Positions 35,804 to 44,866 of a stretch of 64,000 nt of DNA are shown here, one piece after another (the stretch's first letter is position 1; every line of letters starts with the position of its first letter). Source of the stretch: Weissella koreensis KACC 15510 (GTDB lineage: Bacteria > Bacillota > Bacilli > Lactobacillales > Lactobacillaceae); assembly GCF_000219805.1 (NCBI RefSeq), contig NC_015759.1, positions 124,001 through 188,000 of the forward strand, written 5' to 3'. A program made the position numbers and the translations under genes. The notes under the pieces were generated by a model. The model did not search any database. It saw only the letters and a list, made by a program, of their open reading frames with translations, and had not been told where the DNA came from.

Positions 35804-35848
35804 AACCAATAAAACATAAAGTGTTTTTTAATTTTTAAAATAAAATAA

Positions 35849-35880
35849 AAAGCCAAACGCGCTAATGCACATTTGACTTT
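35849..35880 (-). terminator. Intrinsic terminator after yebC
   Basis: Fourteen-nt arms (35849-35862 and 35867-35880) pair with two wobbles around a 4-nt loop, 11 bp past the yebC stop; the transcript continues into UUUUAUUUUAUUUU. It insulates the comG operon from yebC. Confidence 0.8.
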
Positions 35881-35890
35881 AAAAAAATTA

Positions 35891-36616
35891 TTATTCAGCT
35901 GTAGTAAATACCGCGGAAACATCATCATCAGCTTCTAATTCTTCAACTAGTTTTGCTAATGATTCTGCATTATCTTCTGGAACTTCCATTGGATTATCAG
36001 CGATCATTGTTACTTCATCATTAATCAATGTGTAACCTTTTGCTTCTAGTGCATCTCGAACTTCTGGGAAAACCTTTGGATCTGTATAAATTTCAAATTG
36101 ATCATCATACGTCTTCATATCATCGGCACCAGCTTCTAACATGTCCTCAAACAATTGATCTTCATCAATTTCAGGAGCGTCTTCACCACGGGCAATTTCG
36201 ATATATCCCTTACGTTCAAACTGAAAAGCAACTGAACCAGAAGTTCCCAATTCTCCACCAGCATGCTTAAAGGCAGAACGAACATTTGAAGCAGTTCGAT
36301 TAGTGTTATCAGTCAATGTTTCAACCAAAACAGCAATTCCAGCTGGTCCATAACCTTCATATGTTAACTCTTGGTAATTTGCACCACCAGCACCAGAAGC
36401 CTTATCAAGGGCACGTTGCACGTTGTCCTTAGGCATGTTAGCTGCTTTTGCTTTTTCCATCACTAACCGTAATCCAGGGTTACCATCTGGATCTACTCCA
36501 CCCGACTTAGCCGCAGTATATAAGTCACGTGATAACTTTTGGAAAATTTTTCCACGTTTAGCATCTTGGGCGTTCTTACGTCCTTGAATGTTATGCCACT
36601 TACTGTGTCCTGACAT
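35891..36616 (-). CDS. yebC: YebC/TACO1 family protein
   Basis: A 241-residue YebC-family protein. The start [21 protein letters not shown] and the segments [16 protein letters not shown] and [24 protein letters not shown] are diagnostic. Members were annotated as transcription regulators; more recent work on this family points to a role in translation of polyproline stretches. It stands alone between a promoter and a terminator. I infer no local partner. Confidence 0.95.
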   Translation of the reverse strand: MSGHSKWHNIQGRKNAQDAKRGKIFQKLSRDLYTAAKSGGVDPDGNPGLRLVMEKAKAANMPKDNVQRALDKASGAGGANYQELTYEGYGPAGIAVLVETLTDNTNRTASNVRSAFKHAGGELGTSGSVAFQFERKGYIEIARGEDAPEIDEDQLFEDMLEAGADDMKTYDDQFEIYTDPKVFPEVRDALEAKGYTLINDEVTMIADNPMEVPEDNAESLAKLVEELEADDDVSAVFTTAE

Positions 36617-36664
36617 TTCAAAAACCTCTTTTCAATCTATTTTGACAGTCTACTCATTAATTAT

Positions 36665-36693
36665 ATAATAAATCAAATTTACAACAATATCAA
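36665..36693 (-). promoter_or_regulatory. yebC promoter
   Basis: Minus-strand TTGATA (36688-36693) and TATTAT (36665-36670), spacer 17 bp, about 50 bp upstream of the start codon. A 10-bp inverted repeat (36669-36678 with 36710-36719) spans the promoter, one arm overlapping the -10 box. Confidence 0.55.
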
Positions 36694-36783
36694 TATTTGA
36701 ACCAAATATATTTGATTTAAATATCATTACTCTTTACTAAACTAATTCGGTTATTATTTTTAACTTTAATGATAATAAAAAAA

Positions 36784-38286
36784 TTATCGATGATATGCAA
36801 ACTTTTGAGCAGCTTTAACGGATTTTTGCCAATTTTCATAATGTTTTTGCATTGTCTGTTTATGCTCTTCATTATAGTCAACCGTTAGCATCTCAGGATT
36901 ATCGGGTAGTTGATCAATAGATGACCAAAATCCACTTTGTAATCCAGCTAAATACGCAATTCCACGAGCAGTCATTTCAAGTTTTCGTGGTCTCGTGATT
37001 TTTATTTGAAGTAAATCAGCCATAAATTCATGCAAATATTCGTTCGCTGCAGCACCACCATCAATAGACAGATGAGTTCGTGTGAGTCCTGTATCAACGG
37101 TCATTACATCTAAAACATCTTTAGTTTGATATGCCAAAGATTCAATTGTAGCTCGTACCAAATCTTGATTTCGAGTTGCTCTAGTTAATCCAAAAGCAGC
37201 TCCACGAATTTTTTGATCCCAATAAGGTGCACCAAGGCCCGTAAAAGCTGGTACCAGGTAAATATCTTGATAAGGAACTGACTGGCTTGACTGATAAGCA
37301 TATTCTGCTGACATTGCTGAATTATCAATGATATCCATTCCTTCTTCTAACCACTGAACTGCTGATCCAGCGACGAAAATTGAACCTTCAAGTGCATATG
37401 TGATTTTTCCGTTTAAACCATAAGCAATCGTTGTTAGCAAACCATGCTTTGAAACTTTTGGTTGATCTCCAGTGTTCATGACAATAAACGCGCCAGTCCC
37501 ATATGTACTTTTAATAGAACCAGGCTTAAATGCTTGATGTCCAAACAAGGCAGCTTGCTGATCACCAGCTAATGCTCCAATCTTAATTGGAACACCTTTC
37601 AGAATCGTTTCACCAAAATCATCTGATGAATTTTTAACTTTCGGCAATAAGTTTGGGTTAATTCCATAAAGCTCCAATAACTCTGGATCCCATTGCAAAG
37701 TATGAATATTAAAAAGCATAGTTCGTGATGCATTGGTATAATCCGTAGCATGGACCTTTCCTCTAGTGAGCTTCCACAACAGCCACGAATCTATTGTCCC
37801 AAAACGAAGTCGATTCTCATCCATCAATTGTTTTAATTCTGAATTTTGGTCTAATAACCACATTATTTTAGTTGCTGAAAAATATGAATCAATCCATAGA
37901 CCCGTTTTATCATATATTTTTTCTTCTAAATGATTTTCTTTGAGTTTATCAGCCATTATATTTGACTGCTTAGATTGCCAAACAATAGCTGGCGCTACTG
38001 GTTCACCGGTTTCTCGGTCCCATAAAACTGTTGTTTCGCGTTGATTAGTAATTCCAATTGAATCAATCTCCTGAGCAGGAATATCATATTTTGTTAAAAC
38101 TTGCTGCATCAACCACTCAGTGTCAATCCAAATTTGATTTGCATCGTGTTCAACCCAGCCTGGCTCCTGAAAAATTTGAGGTAGCTCTTTTTTAACCATC
38201 CCTACTGTATTACCATTTTTATCATATAAAATGACGCGAGTACTAGTGGTTCCTTGATCAATTGCCATTACATATTCTTTTGTCAT
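36784..38286 (-). CDS. glpK: Glycerol kinase
   Basis: Phosphorylates glycerol to glycerol 3-phosphate; 500 residues, FGGY family. The start AIDQGTTSTRVILYDKNG, the STYGTGAFIVMNTGDQP segment (about 262-278), ALEGSIFVAGSAVQWL and SIDGGAAANEYLHEFMADLLQ are typical. A His lies in VSKHGLLTTIAYG, the region where HPr phosphorylates and activates GlpK of enterococci and bacilli, so PTS control is possible. The usual partners glpD/glpO and glpF are not adjacent. A hairpin leader lies 55 bp upstream. Confidence 0.96.
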   Translation of the reverse strand: MTKEYVMAIDQGTTSTRVILYDKNGNTVGMVKKELPQIFQEPGWVEHDANQIWIDTEWLMQQVLTKYDIPAQEIDSIGITNQRETTVLWDRETGEPVAPAIVWQSKQSNIMADKLKENHLEEKIYDKTGLWIDSYFSATKIMWLLDQNSELKQLMDENRLRFGTIDSWLLWKLTRGKVHATDYTNASRTMLFNIHTLQWDPELLELYGINPNLLPKVKNSSDDFGETILKGVPIKIGALAGDQQAALFGHQAFKPGSIKSTYGTGAFIVMNTGDQPKVSKHGLLTTIAYGLNGKITYALEGSIFVAGSAVQWLEEGMDIIDNSAMSAEYAYQSSQSVPYQDIYLVPAFTGLGAPYWDQKIRGAAFGLTRATRNQDLVRATIESLAYQTKDVLDVMTVDTGLTRTHLSIDGGAAANEYLHEFMADLLQIKITRPRKLEMTARGIAYLAGLQSGFWSSIDQLPDNPEMLTVDYNEEHKQTMQKHYENWQKSVKAAQKFAYHR

Positions 38287-38340
38287 TATTTTTTACCTAT
38301 TACCCTCAAATAAAAATTAGTTGGTTAAATATTTTTAAAT

Positions 38341-38367
38341 AAAAAGGCGAGGCAAGTTTGCCTCACC
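38341..38367 (-). terminator. Terminator hairpin between the tautomerase gene and glpK
   Basis: Ten-bp stem with one G-U pair (38346-38355 with 38358-38367), followed by U5 on the minus strand. It lies 109 bp after the tautomerase stop but only 54 bp before the glpK start, so it may end the yitT-tautomerase unit or act as a leader attenuator of glpK. Confidence 0.8.
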
Positions 38368-38475
38368 TAAATTATTGACTAAGCTAAAACTATCTCAGTC
38401 CCCTATAATCGTAATATCAAACGTTTTTTCACATTTTAAGCTAATACGTGCTTTAAAAATAAAGATAACTTTATT

Positions 38476-38661
38476 TTATGCTTCGGACTTTAGAGTTCCG
38501 CCATCCATATAACGATTTTTAGGCATTTCATTAACGATTACTTTAATTGCATCACGTGGTGCGCCGGCATTTTTTTCGACTGCATCTGTAATTTCTGACA
38601 TCATTGCTTTTAATTGAGCTTCTGAACGTCCTTCTACTAATTCAACATGTACAAATGGCAT
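38476..38661 (-). CDS. 4-oxalocrotonate tautomerase family enzyme
   Basis: A 61-residue tautomerase-superfamily subunit. After removal of Met the catalytic N-terminal Pro ([13 protein letters not shown]) is exposed, and the Arg-rich helix plus [15 protein letters not shown] tail fit the 4-OT/YwhB-like small tautomerases of Firmicutes, which form hexamers. The physiological substrate in lactic acid bacteria is not known. It lies 16 bp after the YitT-family gene. Confidence 0.9.
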   Translation of the reverse strand: MPFVHVELVEGRSEAQLKAMMSEITDAVEKNAGAPRDAIKVIVNEMPKNRYMDGGTLKSEA

Positions 38662-38677
38662 CTTTTCTCTCCTATTA

Positions 38678-39604
38678 TTAATTATTTAAAACATCTGAAA
38701 TTTGCTTTTTAGCAGCAATTTTCTCAACCTGAATTTGACGCTGTAAATCCTCATTAATGAAATTATTAGATACATTTACAGTATTCAATACATTGATGAA
38801 GGCATCTGGATCAGCTTCTTTAGTTAAATTTTCCATATCTGCTAATTCATAACGCGAAAGGACCATCATCAATGTTTTTGATGGGTGCTTGGTATAGGCA
38901 CCCACAGAATCAAGAATTGTAATACCACGAACAACATTCGCCTGTAAGTTTTCAATGACTTCATCAGGATGCTTTGTGACAATAAATGCGGTTAATTTTC
39001 GGTGTTTAGTATAAATATTATCCATAGCAACAGATGTTGCATAAATTCCAATAATCGTATACATCGCATTTTGCCAGCCAATAAAGAAGCCGGCAATCAA
39101 AACTATACCCCCATTAATCATCATACTAACAGATCCAATTGACCGACCCGTTCGTTTTTGAACAATAGCAGCAACAACATCCATTCCACCAGTAGAAAAA
39201 CCTAATCTAAAAGTAATCCCAATGGCAACCCCTAATAACATTCCACCAAATAACGCAGCTAAGATCGGCTCATTATTTACAATGCTCACTTTTGGCATCC
39301 AAACTTGTAGACCAGATGCCAATAAATTGTTCAAGAAACTTAATACTACGAAACGACGACCAGCCCAAAACCAACCTGCAATCGCAATCGGAATATTAAA
39401 GACCAAAATCATTGTTCCTACTTCAATATGAATATGAAACAAATAGGTCAAAAATAAATTTAACAGTTGCGCAATTCCATTAAATCCAGCTGAAAAAATA
39501 TTATTAGGAATAAAGAAGAAATTCATGGATACCGCAACAAGTAATGAACCAAATATAAATCCCCCCACGAGGATACTGTAATTTTTAACTGATGTCCAAA
39601 CCAA
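38678..39604 (-). CDS. YitT family membrane protein (DUF161/DUF2179)
   Basis: A 308-residue membrane protein of the YitT family. Five to six hydrophobic segments occupy residues 8-190, including [19 protein letters not shown] near 29-47 and [20 protein letters not shown] near 134-153; a cytosolic DUF2179 domain (about 215-290, [13 protein letters not shown]) closes it. Function is unknown; transport is a guess from structure. Translation appears to start at TTG, 8 nt after AGGAGG; the nearest ATG is out of frame. Confidence 0.88.
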   Translation of the reverse strand: MVWTSVKNYSILVGGFIFGSLLVAVSMNFFFIPNNIFSAGFNGIAQLLNLFLTYLFHIHIEVGTMILVFNIPIAIAGWFWAGRRFVVLSFLNNLLASGLQVWMPKVSIVNNEPILAALFGGMLLGVAIGITFRLGFSTGGMDVVAAIVQKRTGRSIGSVSMMINGGIVLIAGFFIGWQNAMYTIIGIYATSVAMDNIYTKHRKLTAFIVTKHPDEVIENLQANVVRGITILDSVGAYTKHPSKTLMMVLSRYELADMENLTKEADPDAFINVLNTVNVSNNFINEDLQRQIQVEKIAAKKQISDVLNN

Positions 39605-39623
39605 AGCATCTTCCTCCTAAATG

Positions 39624-40994
39624 TTATTTTCCGCGAGCCTGATCAGATGCTTTCTTTTTAGTCTTACGATTAGCACGTAACTCTTCACGGTCAGAAACTC
39701 GTTTCTTAAAGCGAGCATCTTTAGCAATTGCTGCCTTAATTTGATGCTTATATCCTGGTTTAACGTGCTTCTTCTTCTTTTTAACCATCCCCAACATCGT
39801 TGGATCAAGCTTTTGGGTAGACTTATGTCGTTGACGACGACGACGACGATCAATTCCGTCCTTCAATTCCCCATGACTAAAGTTTTTAGGTTGGAATTCA
39901 ATCCCCATTTTTTCAACACTAGCTACTCGGTCTTCTTCATCTGGATTATAAATTGTAATTGCCGTTCCAGTTTGACCATTACGACCAGTTCGTCCAACTC
40001 GATGAATAAAGAATTCCAATTCATTTGGAATACCATCATTAATAATCAAGTCAACCCCTGGAATATCAATTCCTCGAGCGGCTAAGTCGGTTGCCACGAC
40101 ATATTGATAATCAAGTCGTTGAATAGCAGTCATCACTCGACGACGTTCTCGTGGTTGAATATCTCCGTGAATTTCAGCAACTTTAAGTCCCTGTTGTCGT
40201 AAATACTTAGCCAATTCTTTGGCACGAACCTTAGTATTAGTAAATACTAAGGCCATGTATGGATTACCCATCGTTAACAAACTATAAACGACTTCATCTT
40301 TTGTCTTACCCTTAGTTCCAACCAATAGATTTGTAATAGTATTAGCAATTACCGTCTCACTTGGAATTTCTTCAATAATTGGGTTATTTAAATACTTTTT
40401 CAAAAATGGTTGTAATTTTTTAGGAATCGTAGCCGAAAATACCATCATTTGTAGATCACTTGGCAACGCTCCAGCAATCGCATCAACATCTGGTAAGAAA
40501 CCACCATCCAATGTCATATCAGCTTCATCAATAACTAAAGTTGATGCTTTATGTATATCTAAAGCTCCATTTTTTGAAAGGTCATGAATTCGACCAGGTG
40601 TTCCGATAACAATTTGTGGTTGTTTATTTTCTAGTTGTGCAGTTTGACGGGCTTTATCGGTTCCACCAACGTAGTACCCGATTTGAGGCCGAATTTTTTC
40701 ATCAAACATATCCGCAATTTGCTTAGCAGCACGATTAATTTGAGCCGCTAATTCTCTTGAAGGTGTAGTGATAATAACTTGTACTGTTGATTCCGTTAAA
40801 TTCAATTTTTCAAAGATTGGGATCAAGAAAGCATGAGTCTTACCCGATCCAGTTTGTGACTGTCCCACAACTGAACGACCTTGTAGAATCACTGGAATCA
40901 TTTTCTCTTGAACCGGTGTTGGCTCTTTAAAGTTGATTGCACCTAGAGCTTGATATATTTCTGATTTTAAATTATAATCCGTAAATTTTGCCAT
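39624..40994 (-). CDS. DEAD-box RNA helicase (CshB-like)
   Basis: ATP-dependent RNA helicase of 456 residues, probably for mRNA turnover or ribosome assembly. Motifs in order: FKEPTPVQEKMIP (Q motif), SQTGSGKTHAF (about 45-55), TPSRELAAQ, GTPGRI, VIDEADM, FSATIPKK, ATDLAARGIDIPG and HRVGRTGRNGQTG. A strongly basic tail (about 375-456) is typical of CshB-type helicases. It is followed 19 bp later by the YitT gene and preceded by the DHH phosphoesterase. Confidence 0.93.
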   Translation of the reverse strand: MAKFTDYNLKSEIYQALGAINFKEPTPVQEKMIPVILQGRSVVGQSQTGSGKTHAFLIPIFEKLNLTESTVQVIITTPSRELAAQINRAAKQIADMFDEKIRPQIGYYVGGTDKARQTAQLENKQPQIVIGTPGRIHDLSKNGALDIHKASTLVIDEADMTLDGGFLPDVDAIAGALPSDLQMMVFSATIPKKLQPFLKKYLNNPIIEEIPSETVIANTITNLLVGTKGKTKDEVVYSLLTMGNPYMALVFTNTKVRAKELAKYLRQQGLKVAEIHGDIQPRERRRVMTAIQRLDYQYVVATDLAARGIDIPGVDLIINDGIPNELEFFIHRVGRTGRNGQTGTAITIYNPDEEDRVASVEKMGIEFQPKNFSHGELKDGIDRRRRRQRHKSTQKLDPTMLGMVKKKKKHVKPGYKHQIKAAIAKDARFKKRVSDREELRANRKTKKKASDQARGK

Positions 40995-41026
40995 TAATTT
41001 CTCCTGTTTTATTCGTTAATGGTTGT

Positions 41027-41959
41027 TTATAATACAGCATTAACTTCATCAATAATTGTGTTTATTTCAGTTTGATCTTGTGCTAAAGCACCCGAAGCAA
41101 ATGGGTGTCCACCTCCACCGTGACGTGCCGCAACTTTGTTAATGACCACGTCACGAGAGCGCATGCGAACTCGATAAAAACCTTCTTCTTGTTCTTCAAA
41201 GATAATCCAAGCTTTCATCGTATTAACTTTTCCTAAGAGTGGCACTACAAAGGCAGTCCCAAAATCTCCCAATTCAAAGCTTTCAACAACATCATGTTTC
41301 AAAATAATATAATTTAAACCTAGATCGTTCATTTGCATATTACTTAAAACATAACCAGACATTTTAGCAGCAGCTGGTGAAATAGTATCCATCATTTGAT
41401 TAATTTTAAACCAATCAAAATCAAATTCCATTAATCCTGCAACAACTTCCATTGTCTTAGCATTTGTAGCATATAAGAATCTTCCAGTATCACCAACAAT
41501 TCCGTTATACAAATATGAAGCACCACTATTTGATAACGCTAATTCATTTTTAAATTGTTGATAGAAACTAAAAATTATTGCAGAGGTTGAAGAGGCACCT
41601 TCAATCACCCAATTATAATCTCCATAAGGTTCTTCGTTTGGATGATGGTCAATTTTTACAATTGTATCCCCTTGTTCCCAACGTTGATCATCCACTCGGG
41701 GAGTATTGGCAGTATCTACTACAATAACTAGTGCATCCTCATAGAGTTGGTCCTCAATTTCATCCATAGTTCCCATCCAAAGGGCACTGTGTTGCATTTT
41801 ACCAACTGTATAAACTTTTTTTTCTGGGAATGAGTTTTGAATTAAATCCGCTAGACCAAATTGTGCACCAAAAGCATCTGGATCGGGTCTTTGATGTCGA
41901 TGAATGATAATTGTATCATGCTTTTTAATTTGCTCTAAAATAACTGTTTCAGCCGTCAT
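41027..41959 (-). CDS. DHH/DHHA1 phosphoesterase (NrnA-like nanoRNase/pAp phosphatase)
   Basis: A 310-residue DHH-family hydrolase, similar in layout to NrnA, which degrades short oligonucleotides and 3'-phosphoadenosine 5'-phosphate. Metal and active-site motifs: HRHQRPDPDAFGAQFGLA (about 21-38), VVDTANTPR near 79-87, KIDHHPNEE near 103-111 and the C-terminal DHHA1 motif GGGGHPFASGA (about 278-288). Other members of the family hydrolyse cyclic di-AMP or pApA, so exact substrate is unproven. Lies 32 bp before the DEAD-box gene. Confidence 0.9.
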   Translation of the reverse strand: MTAETVILEQIKKHDTIIIHRHQRPDPDAFGAQFGLADLIQNSFPEKKVYTVGKMQHSALWMGTMDEIEDQLYEDALVIVVDTANTPRVDDQRWEQGDTIVKIDHHPNEEPYGDYNWVIEGASSTSAIIFSFYQQFKNELALSNSGASYLYNGIVGDTGRFLYATNAKTMEVVAGLMEFDFDWFKINQMMDTISPAAAKMSGYVLSNMQMNDLGLNYIILKHDVVESFELGDFGTAFVVPLLGKVNTMKAWIIFEEQEEGFYRVRMRSRDVVINKVAARHGGGGHPFASGALAQDQTEINTIIDEVNAVL

Positions 41960-42038
41960 ATTTTTATCTCAATTCTTTCAATTATATTTTTAATTATTTT
42001 CTAATCACTAACAACAAATTATAGCACAGATAAGCTGG

Positions 42039-43157
42039 TTAAACCCCATATAAATCCAGCGGAACATCGGTAAAAGTTATTGGTGCCAAATTCGTCATCG
42101 TCAATCCTAATAACCGAATTGGTTCTTGAAAACCTCCTAATTCATCCCAAAGTTCCAATGCCAAATCGTAAAATAAATCAGCTTTATTTTCCATAAAGTC
42201 TAGATTAGTTCGACGCCGTGTTTCAGTTTTAAATTCTGAATCTCTAACTTTCAATACTAAAGTCTTTCCATGCTTTTTTTCTTGTTGCACGGACGTTTCT
42301 AATAAATTAGCTAAATGATGAAATGCCTCGAAAACATCAGCTTCTTCAGATAAAAAGGGACCATAAGTTCTTTCATTTCCAATCGATTTTCGTTCTCTTT
42401 TCCACTCCACCTCACGATCATCAACTCCTCGAATTCTTTGATAAAAATCAAAACCTGCACGACCAAAATGATCAATCAAGGTCGCTTGACTTTGCTGATA
42501 TAAATCATATCCATTATAGATTCCCAAATCGTTCATTTTAGGAATCGTTTTTTTACCAATCCCTCGAATTTCTTGAATCTTAAGATCATTCAAAAATTCT
42601 CTAATTTGGCTAGGATCAATATATGTAAATCCGACCGGTTTATTGTGTTCTGAAGCTAACTTAGCCATAAATTTGTTATATGAAACGCCCACCGATGAGG
42701 TAAGCTTTAATTCATCAAAAATCGTCTGTTGCAAATGATGCGCCAAATCTAAATCTGAATCAAATGTCGATAAATCATTAGTAACATCCAAATAGGCTTC
42801 ATCAAACGCTACTGGTTCTATTTTTTCGGTATATCGATGGAAAATTTCATGAACTAATTGAGACGTTTTTCGATATAATTTGAAATTAGGAACTACGAAA
42901 CGGGCATGAGGTGCCAATTTCAAGGCTTCTACAGCACTCATTGCTGAATGCACCCCTAGTTTACGAGCTTGATAATTAGCAGTTGCAACTACTCCACGTC
43001 CTCCCGTTAAACGTGGATCATTGGCCAAAATTATTGCTTCATCTCGATATTCTGGATGGTCTCGCATTTCAATTTGCGCATAAAATGCATCCATATCAAT
43101 ATGTATAATATGACGATCACTATTTAATTTTAATGGAATATCAAATAAATCAGCCAT
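42039..43157 (-). CDS. dinB: DNA polymerase IV (Y family)
   Basis: Error-prone translesion polymerase of 372 residues. Catalytic carboxylates lie in HIDMDAFYAQIEMRD (about 18-32) and PVAFDEAYLDV (about 118-128, with D and E); the SVGVSYNKFMAKLASEHNKP segment and the HhH region IRGIGKKTIPKMNDLGI follow. The C-terminal little finger ends without an obvious beta-clamp peptide, though LLGLTMTNL could serve. The ATG used has AGGA about 10 nt upstream; a start ten codons earlier has none. It follows the yajC-side terminator but upstream on the strand, so it is a separate unit. No LexA box was sought with success. Confidence 0.94.
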   Translation of the reverse strand: MADLFDIPLKLNSDRHIIHIDMDAFYAQIEMRDHPEYRDEAIILANDPRLTGGRGVVATANYQARKLGVHSAMSAVEALKLAPHARFVVPNFKLYRKTSQLVHEIFHRYTEKIEPVAFDEAYLDVTNDLSTFDSDLDLAHHLQQTIFDELKLTSSVGVSYNKFMAKLASEHNKPVGFTYIDPSQIREFLNDLKIQEIRGIGKKTIPKMNDLGIYNGYDLYQQSQATLIDHFGRAGFDFYQRIRGVDDREVEWKRERKSIGNERTYGPFLSEEADVFEAFHHLANLLETSVQQEKKHGKTLVLKVRDSEFKTETRRRTNLDFMENKADLFYDLALELWDELGGFQEPIRLLGLTMTNLAPITFTDVPLDLYGV

Positions 43158-43206
43158 ATCATTTACTATCCTAACTTTAGAATGCATTTAAACATTATGT
43201 CGATAT

Positions 43207-43240
43207 AAAAAGAGACTTGGATATAAATACACCAAGCCTC
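43207..43240 (-). terminator. Intrinsic terminator after yajC
   Basis: Nine-bp stem with one wobble (GAGACTTGG at 43212-43220 with CCAAGCCTC at 43232-43240) and U5 on the minus strand, 17 bp past the yajC stop. Ends the ruvA-ruvB-queA-tgt-yajC unit. Confidence 0.85.
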
Positions 43241-43256
43241 CTCACCAGATTAAAAA

Positions 43257-43622
43257 TTAATCTTCTTTTGTTGAAACAGCATCCTCTTTAACAGAACTAG
43301 TTTCATCAACAATCTTTGTGTTTTCTGCTACTACTGGAGCATCTGTAGTTTCAACTACTTCAGCTGCATCCTTATTCTCAACGACTGTTCTAATAGCAGA
43401 CCGTTCAAAAGTTAAGAATACACCATCAGCATCAAGACTAAATGTATCTTTATCAAGTGAATCAATCTTACCATGCAAACCACCAATGGTAACAATTTCA
43501 GTACCTGGCTTTATTTCGTTTAACATACTTTGACGCTTTTTTGCAGTTTTTTGTTGTGGGCGAATCATCATGAAATACATCAAGGCGATAAACGCAACAA
43601 AAATCAATAAACTTTGTGACAT
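43257..43622 (-). CDS. yajC: Preprotein translocase auxiliary subunit YajC
   Basis: Single-span membrane protein associated with SecDF-type translocase complexes; 121 residues. One N-terminal membrane segment (about 4-21, with YFMMIRPQQKTAKKRQ immediately after it) and the SH3-like core IKPGTEIVTIGGLHGKIDSLD are typical. Residues 80-121 are an acidic Val/Glu/Asp/Thr-rich tail, longer than in E. coli but common in lactobacilli. It follows tgt by 18 bp, the widely conserved tgt-yajC arrangement. Confidence 0.93.
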   Translation of the reverse strand: MSQSLLIFVAFIALMYFMMIRPQQKTAKKRQSMLNEIKPGTEIVTIGGLHGKIDSLDKDTFSLDADGVFLTFERSAIRTVVENKDAAEVVETTDAPVVAENTKIVDETSSVKEDAVSTKED

Positions 43623-43640
43623 GTGTTAAAATCTCCTTCT

Positions 43641-44855
43641 CTAAAACAACCGTGCATTTGGCTGATTATAACCATAATCTTCCAAAACTTGCGCTCTGAA
43701 ATCTAATAATTCATCATGATAGATTGCCTCACGCATCTCTTCCATTAACTTTAACAGATATCTTAAATTGTGAACAGATGCAATATTTTGACCATACAAT
43801 TCATTGGCCTTAAATAAGTGATGTAAATAAGCTTTAGTAAACGTATTTGAACCATAATCTTCAGTATCTTCATCAATTAAGCTAAAGTCATCTTTATACT
43901 TACTATTTGTTATGACAATTCGACCATGCTTTGTCATTAGTGATCCATTTCGAGCAATTCGAGTTGGCAAAACGCAATCAAACATATCAATTCCCCGGAT
44001 AGCTGAATCAATTAATGAGTCTGGGGCTGCTACTCCCATCAAATAACGAGGCTTATCCGCTGGCATCCAATCCACGGTGAAATCAAGTACACGATTCATT
44101 TCTTCCTTAGATTCACCAACAGAAAGCCCCCCTACTGCATAACCAGGTAGGTCTAAATCGATCAAACCATCTGCAGAAAGTTTACGTAAGTCTTTGAATC
44201 CCGCTCCCTGAATAATTCCAAACAAAGCTTGATCATTTGGCCGATTATGAGCTTCCTTAGCTCTTTTGGCCCAGCGGGTCGTTCGTTCAACTGAATTTTT
44301 AACATAATCATAAGTTTCAAAATATGGTATTGCCTCATCGAGTTGCATCATTACATCAGATCCCAAATTATTTTGAATTGACATAGCTACTTCTGGCGAG
44401 AGGAACATCTGTGAGCCATCAACATGGTTCTTAAAATCAACACCTTTTTCAGAAATCTTATTGTTTTTAGACAATGACCAAACTTGGAACCCACCTGAAT
44501 CAGTTAAAATTGGTCCGTTCCACTGCATAAATTTATGCAACCCACCAGCTTTAGCGATTAACTCATCTCCTGGACGAACCCATAAATGATAAGTATTTGA
44601 AAGAATAAATTGAGAATTAATATCCTCTAAATCTCGCGGTGAAACATTTTTAACTGAAGCTTGAGTTCCAACTGGCATAAACATTGGCGTATGTACCACT
44701 CCATGCCGTGTATAAATTCTTCCTAAACGTGCACCAGTATGTTTTTCAACATGCAATAATTCATAAACAACTGGCCGCTTGGGATCATTCATTAATTCTT
44801 CTTTTAATGGATATTTTTCCATTAAAAATTGATCAAATTCACTATATTGACGCAT
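43641..44855 (-). CDS. tgt: tRNA-guanine transglycosylase (bacterial type) lacking the zinc cysteines
   Basis: Exchanges guanine 34 for preQ1 in tRNAs with GUN anticodons, a queuosine step; 404 residues. Substrate and catalytic parts are intact: [37 protein letters not shown] and the nucleophile Asp in [13 protein letters not shown]. The zinc site is not: where the family has CxCxxC, this protein has Thr331, Asp333 and Ser336, while the fourth ligand His362 (VHNLRY) remains. The N-terminus carries about 20 extra residues; I keep that start because AAAGGAG lies 5 nt before it. It lies 11 bp after queA. Confidence 0.93.
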   Translation of the reverse strand: MRQYSEFDQFLMEKYPLKEELMNDPKRPVVYELLHVEKHTGARLGRIYTRHGVVHTPMFMPVGTQASVKNVSPRDLEDINSQFILSNTYHLWVRPGDELIAKAGGLHKFMQWNGPILTDSGGFQVWSLSKNNKISEKGVDFKNHVDGSQMFLSPEVAMSIQNNLGSDVMMQLDEAIPYFETYDYVKNSVERTTRWAKRAKEAHNRPNDQALFGIIQGAGFKDLRKLSADGLIDLDLPGYAVGGLSVGESKEEMNRVLDFTVDWMPADKPRYLMGVAAPDSLIDSAIRGIDMFDCVLPTRIARNGSLMTKHGRIVITNSKYKDDFSLIDEDTEDYGSNTFTKAYLHHLFKANELYGQNIASVHNLRYLLKLMEEMREAIYHDELLDFRAQVLEDYGYNQPNARLF

Positions 44856-44866
44856 TTTTTCTCCTT

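Noticed and set aside
35806..35848. ComK box or cin-box upstream of comGA
   Set aside because: AAAA and TTTT runs occur by AT-richness with the wrong spacing, and no TACGAATA-like box is present.
36669..36719. 10-bp inverted repeat around the yebC promoter as an operator
   Set aside because: All arms are AT-rich in an AT-rich gap and the spacing of 31 bp is long; kept only as a remark on the promoter.
38405..38445. Catabolite-responsive (cre) site upstream of glpK around the TTTTTTCAC segment
   Set aside because: The central CG is present but flanking bases do not fit the cre consensus.
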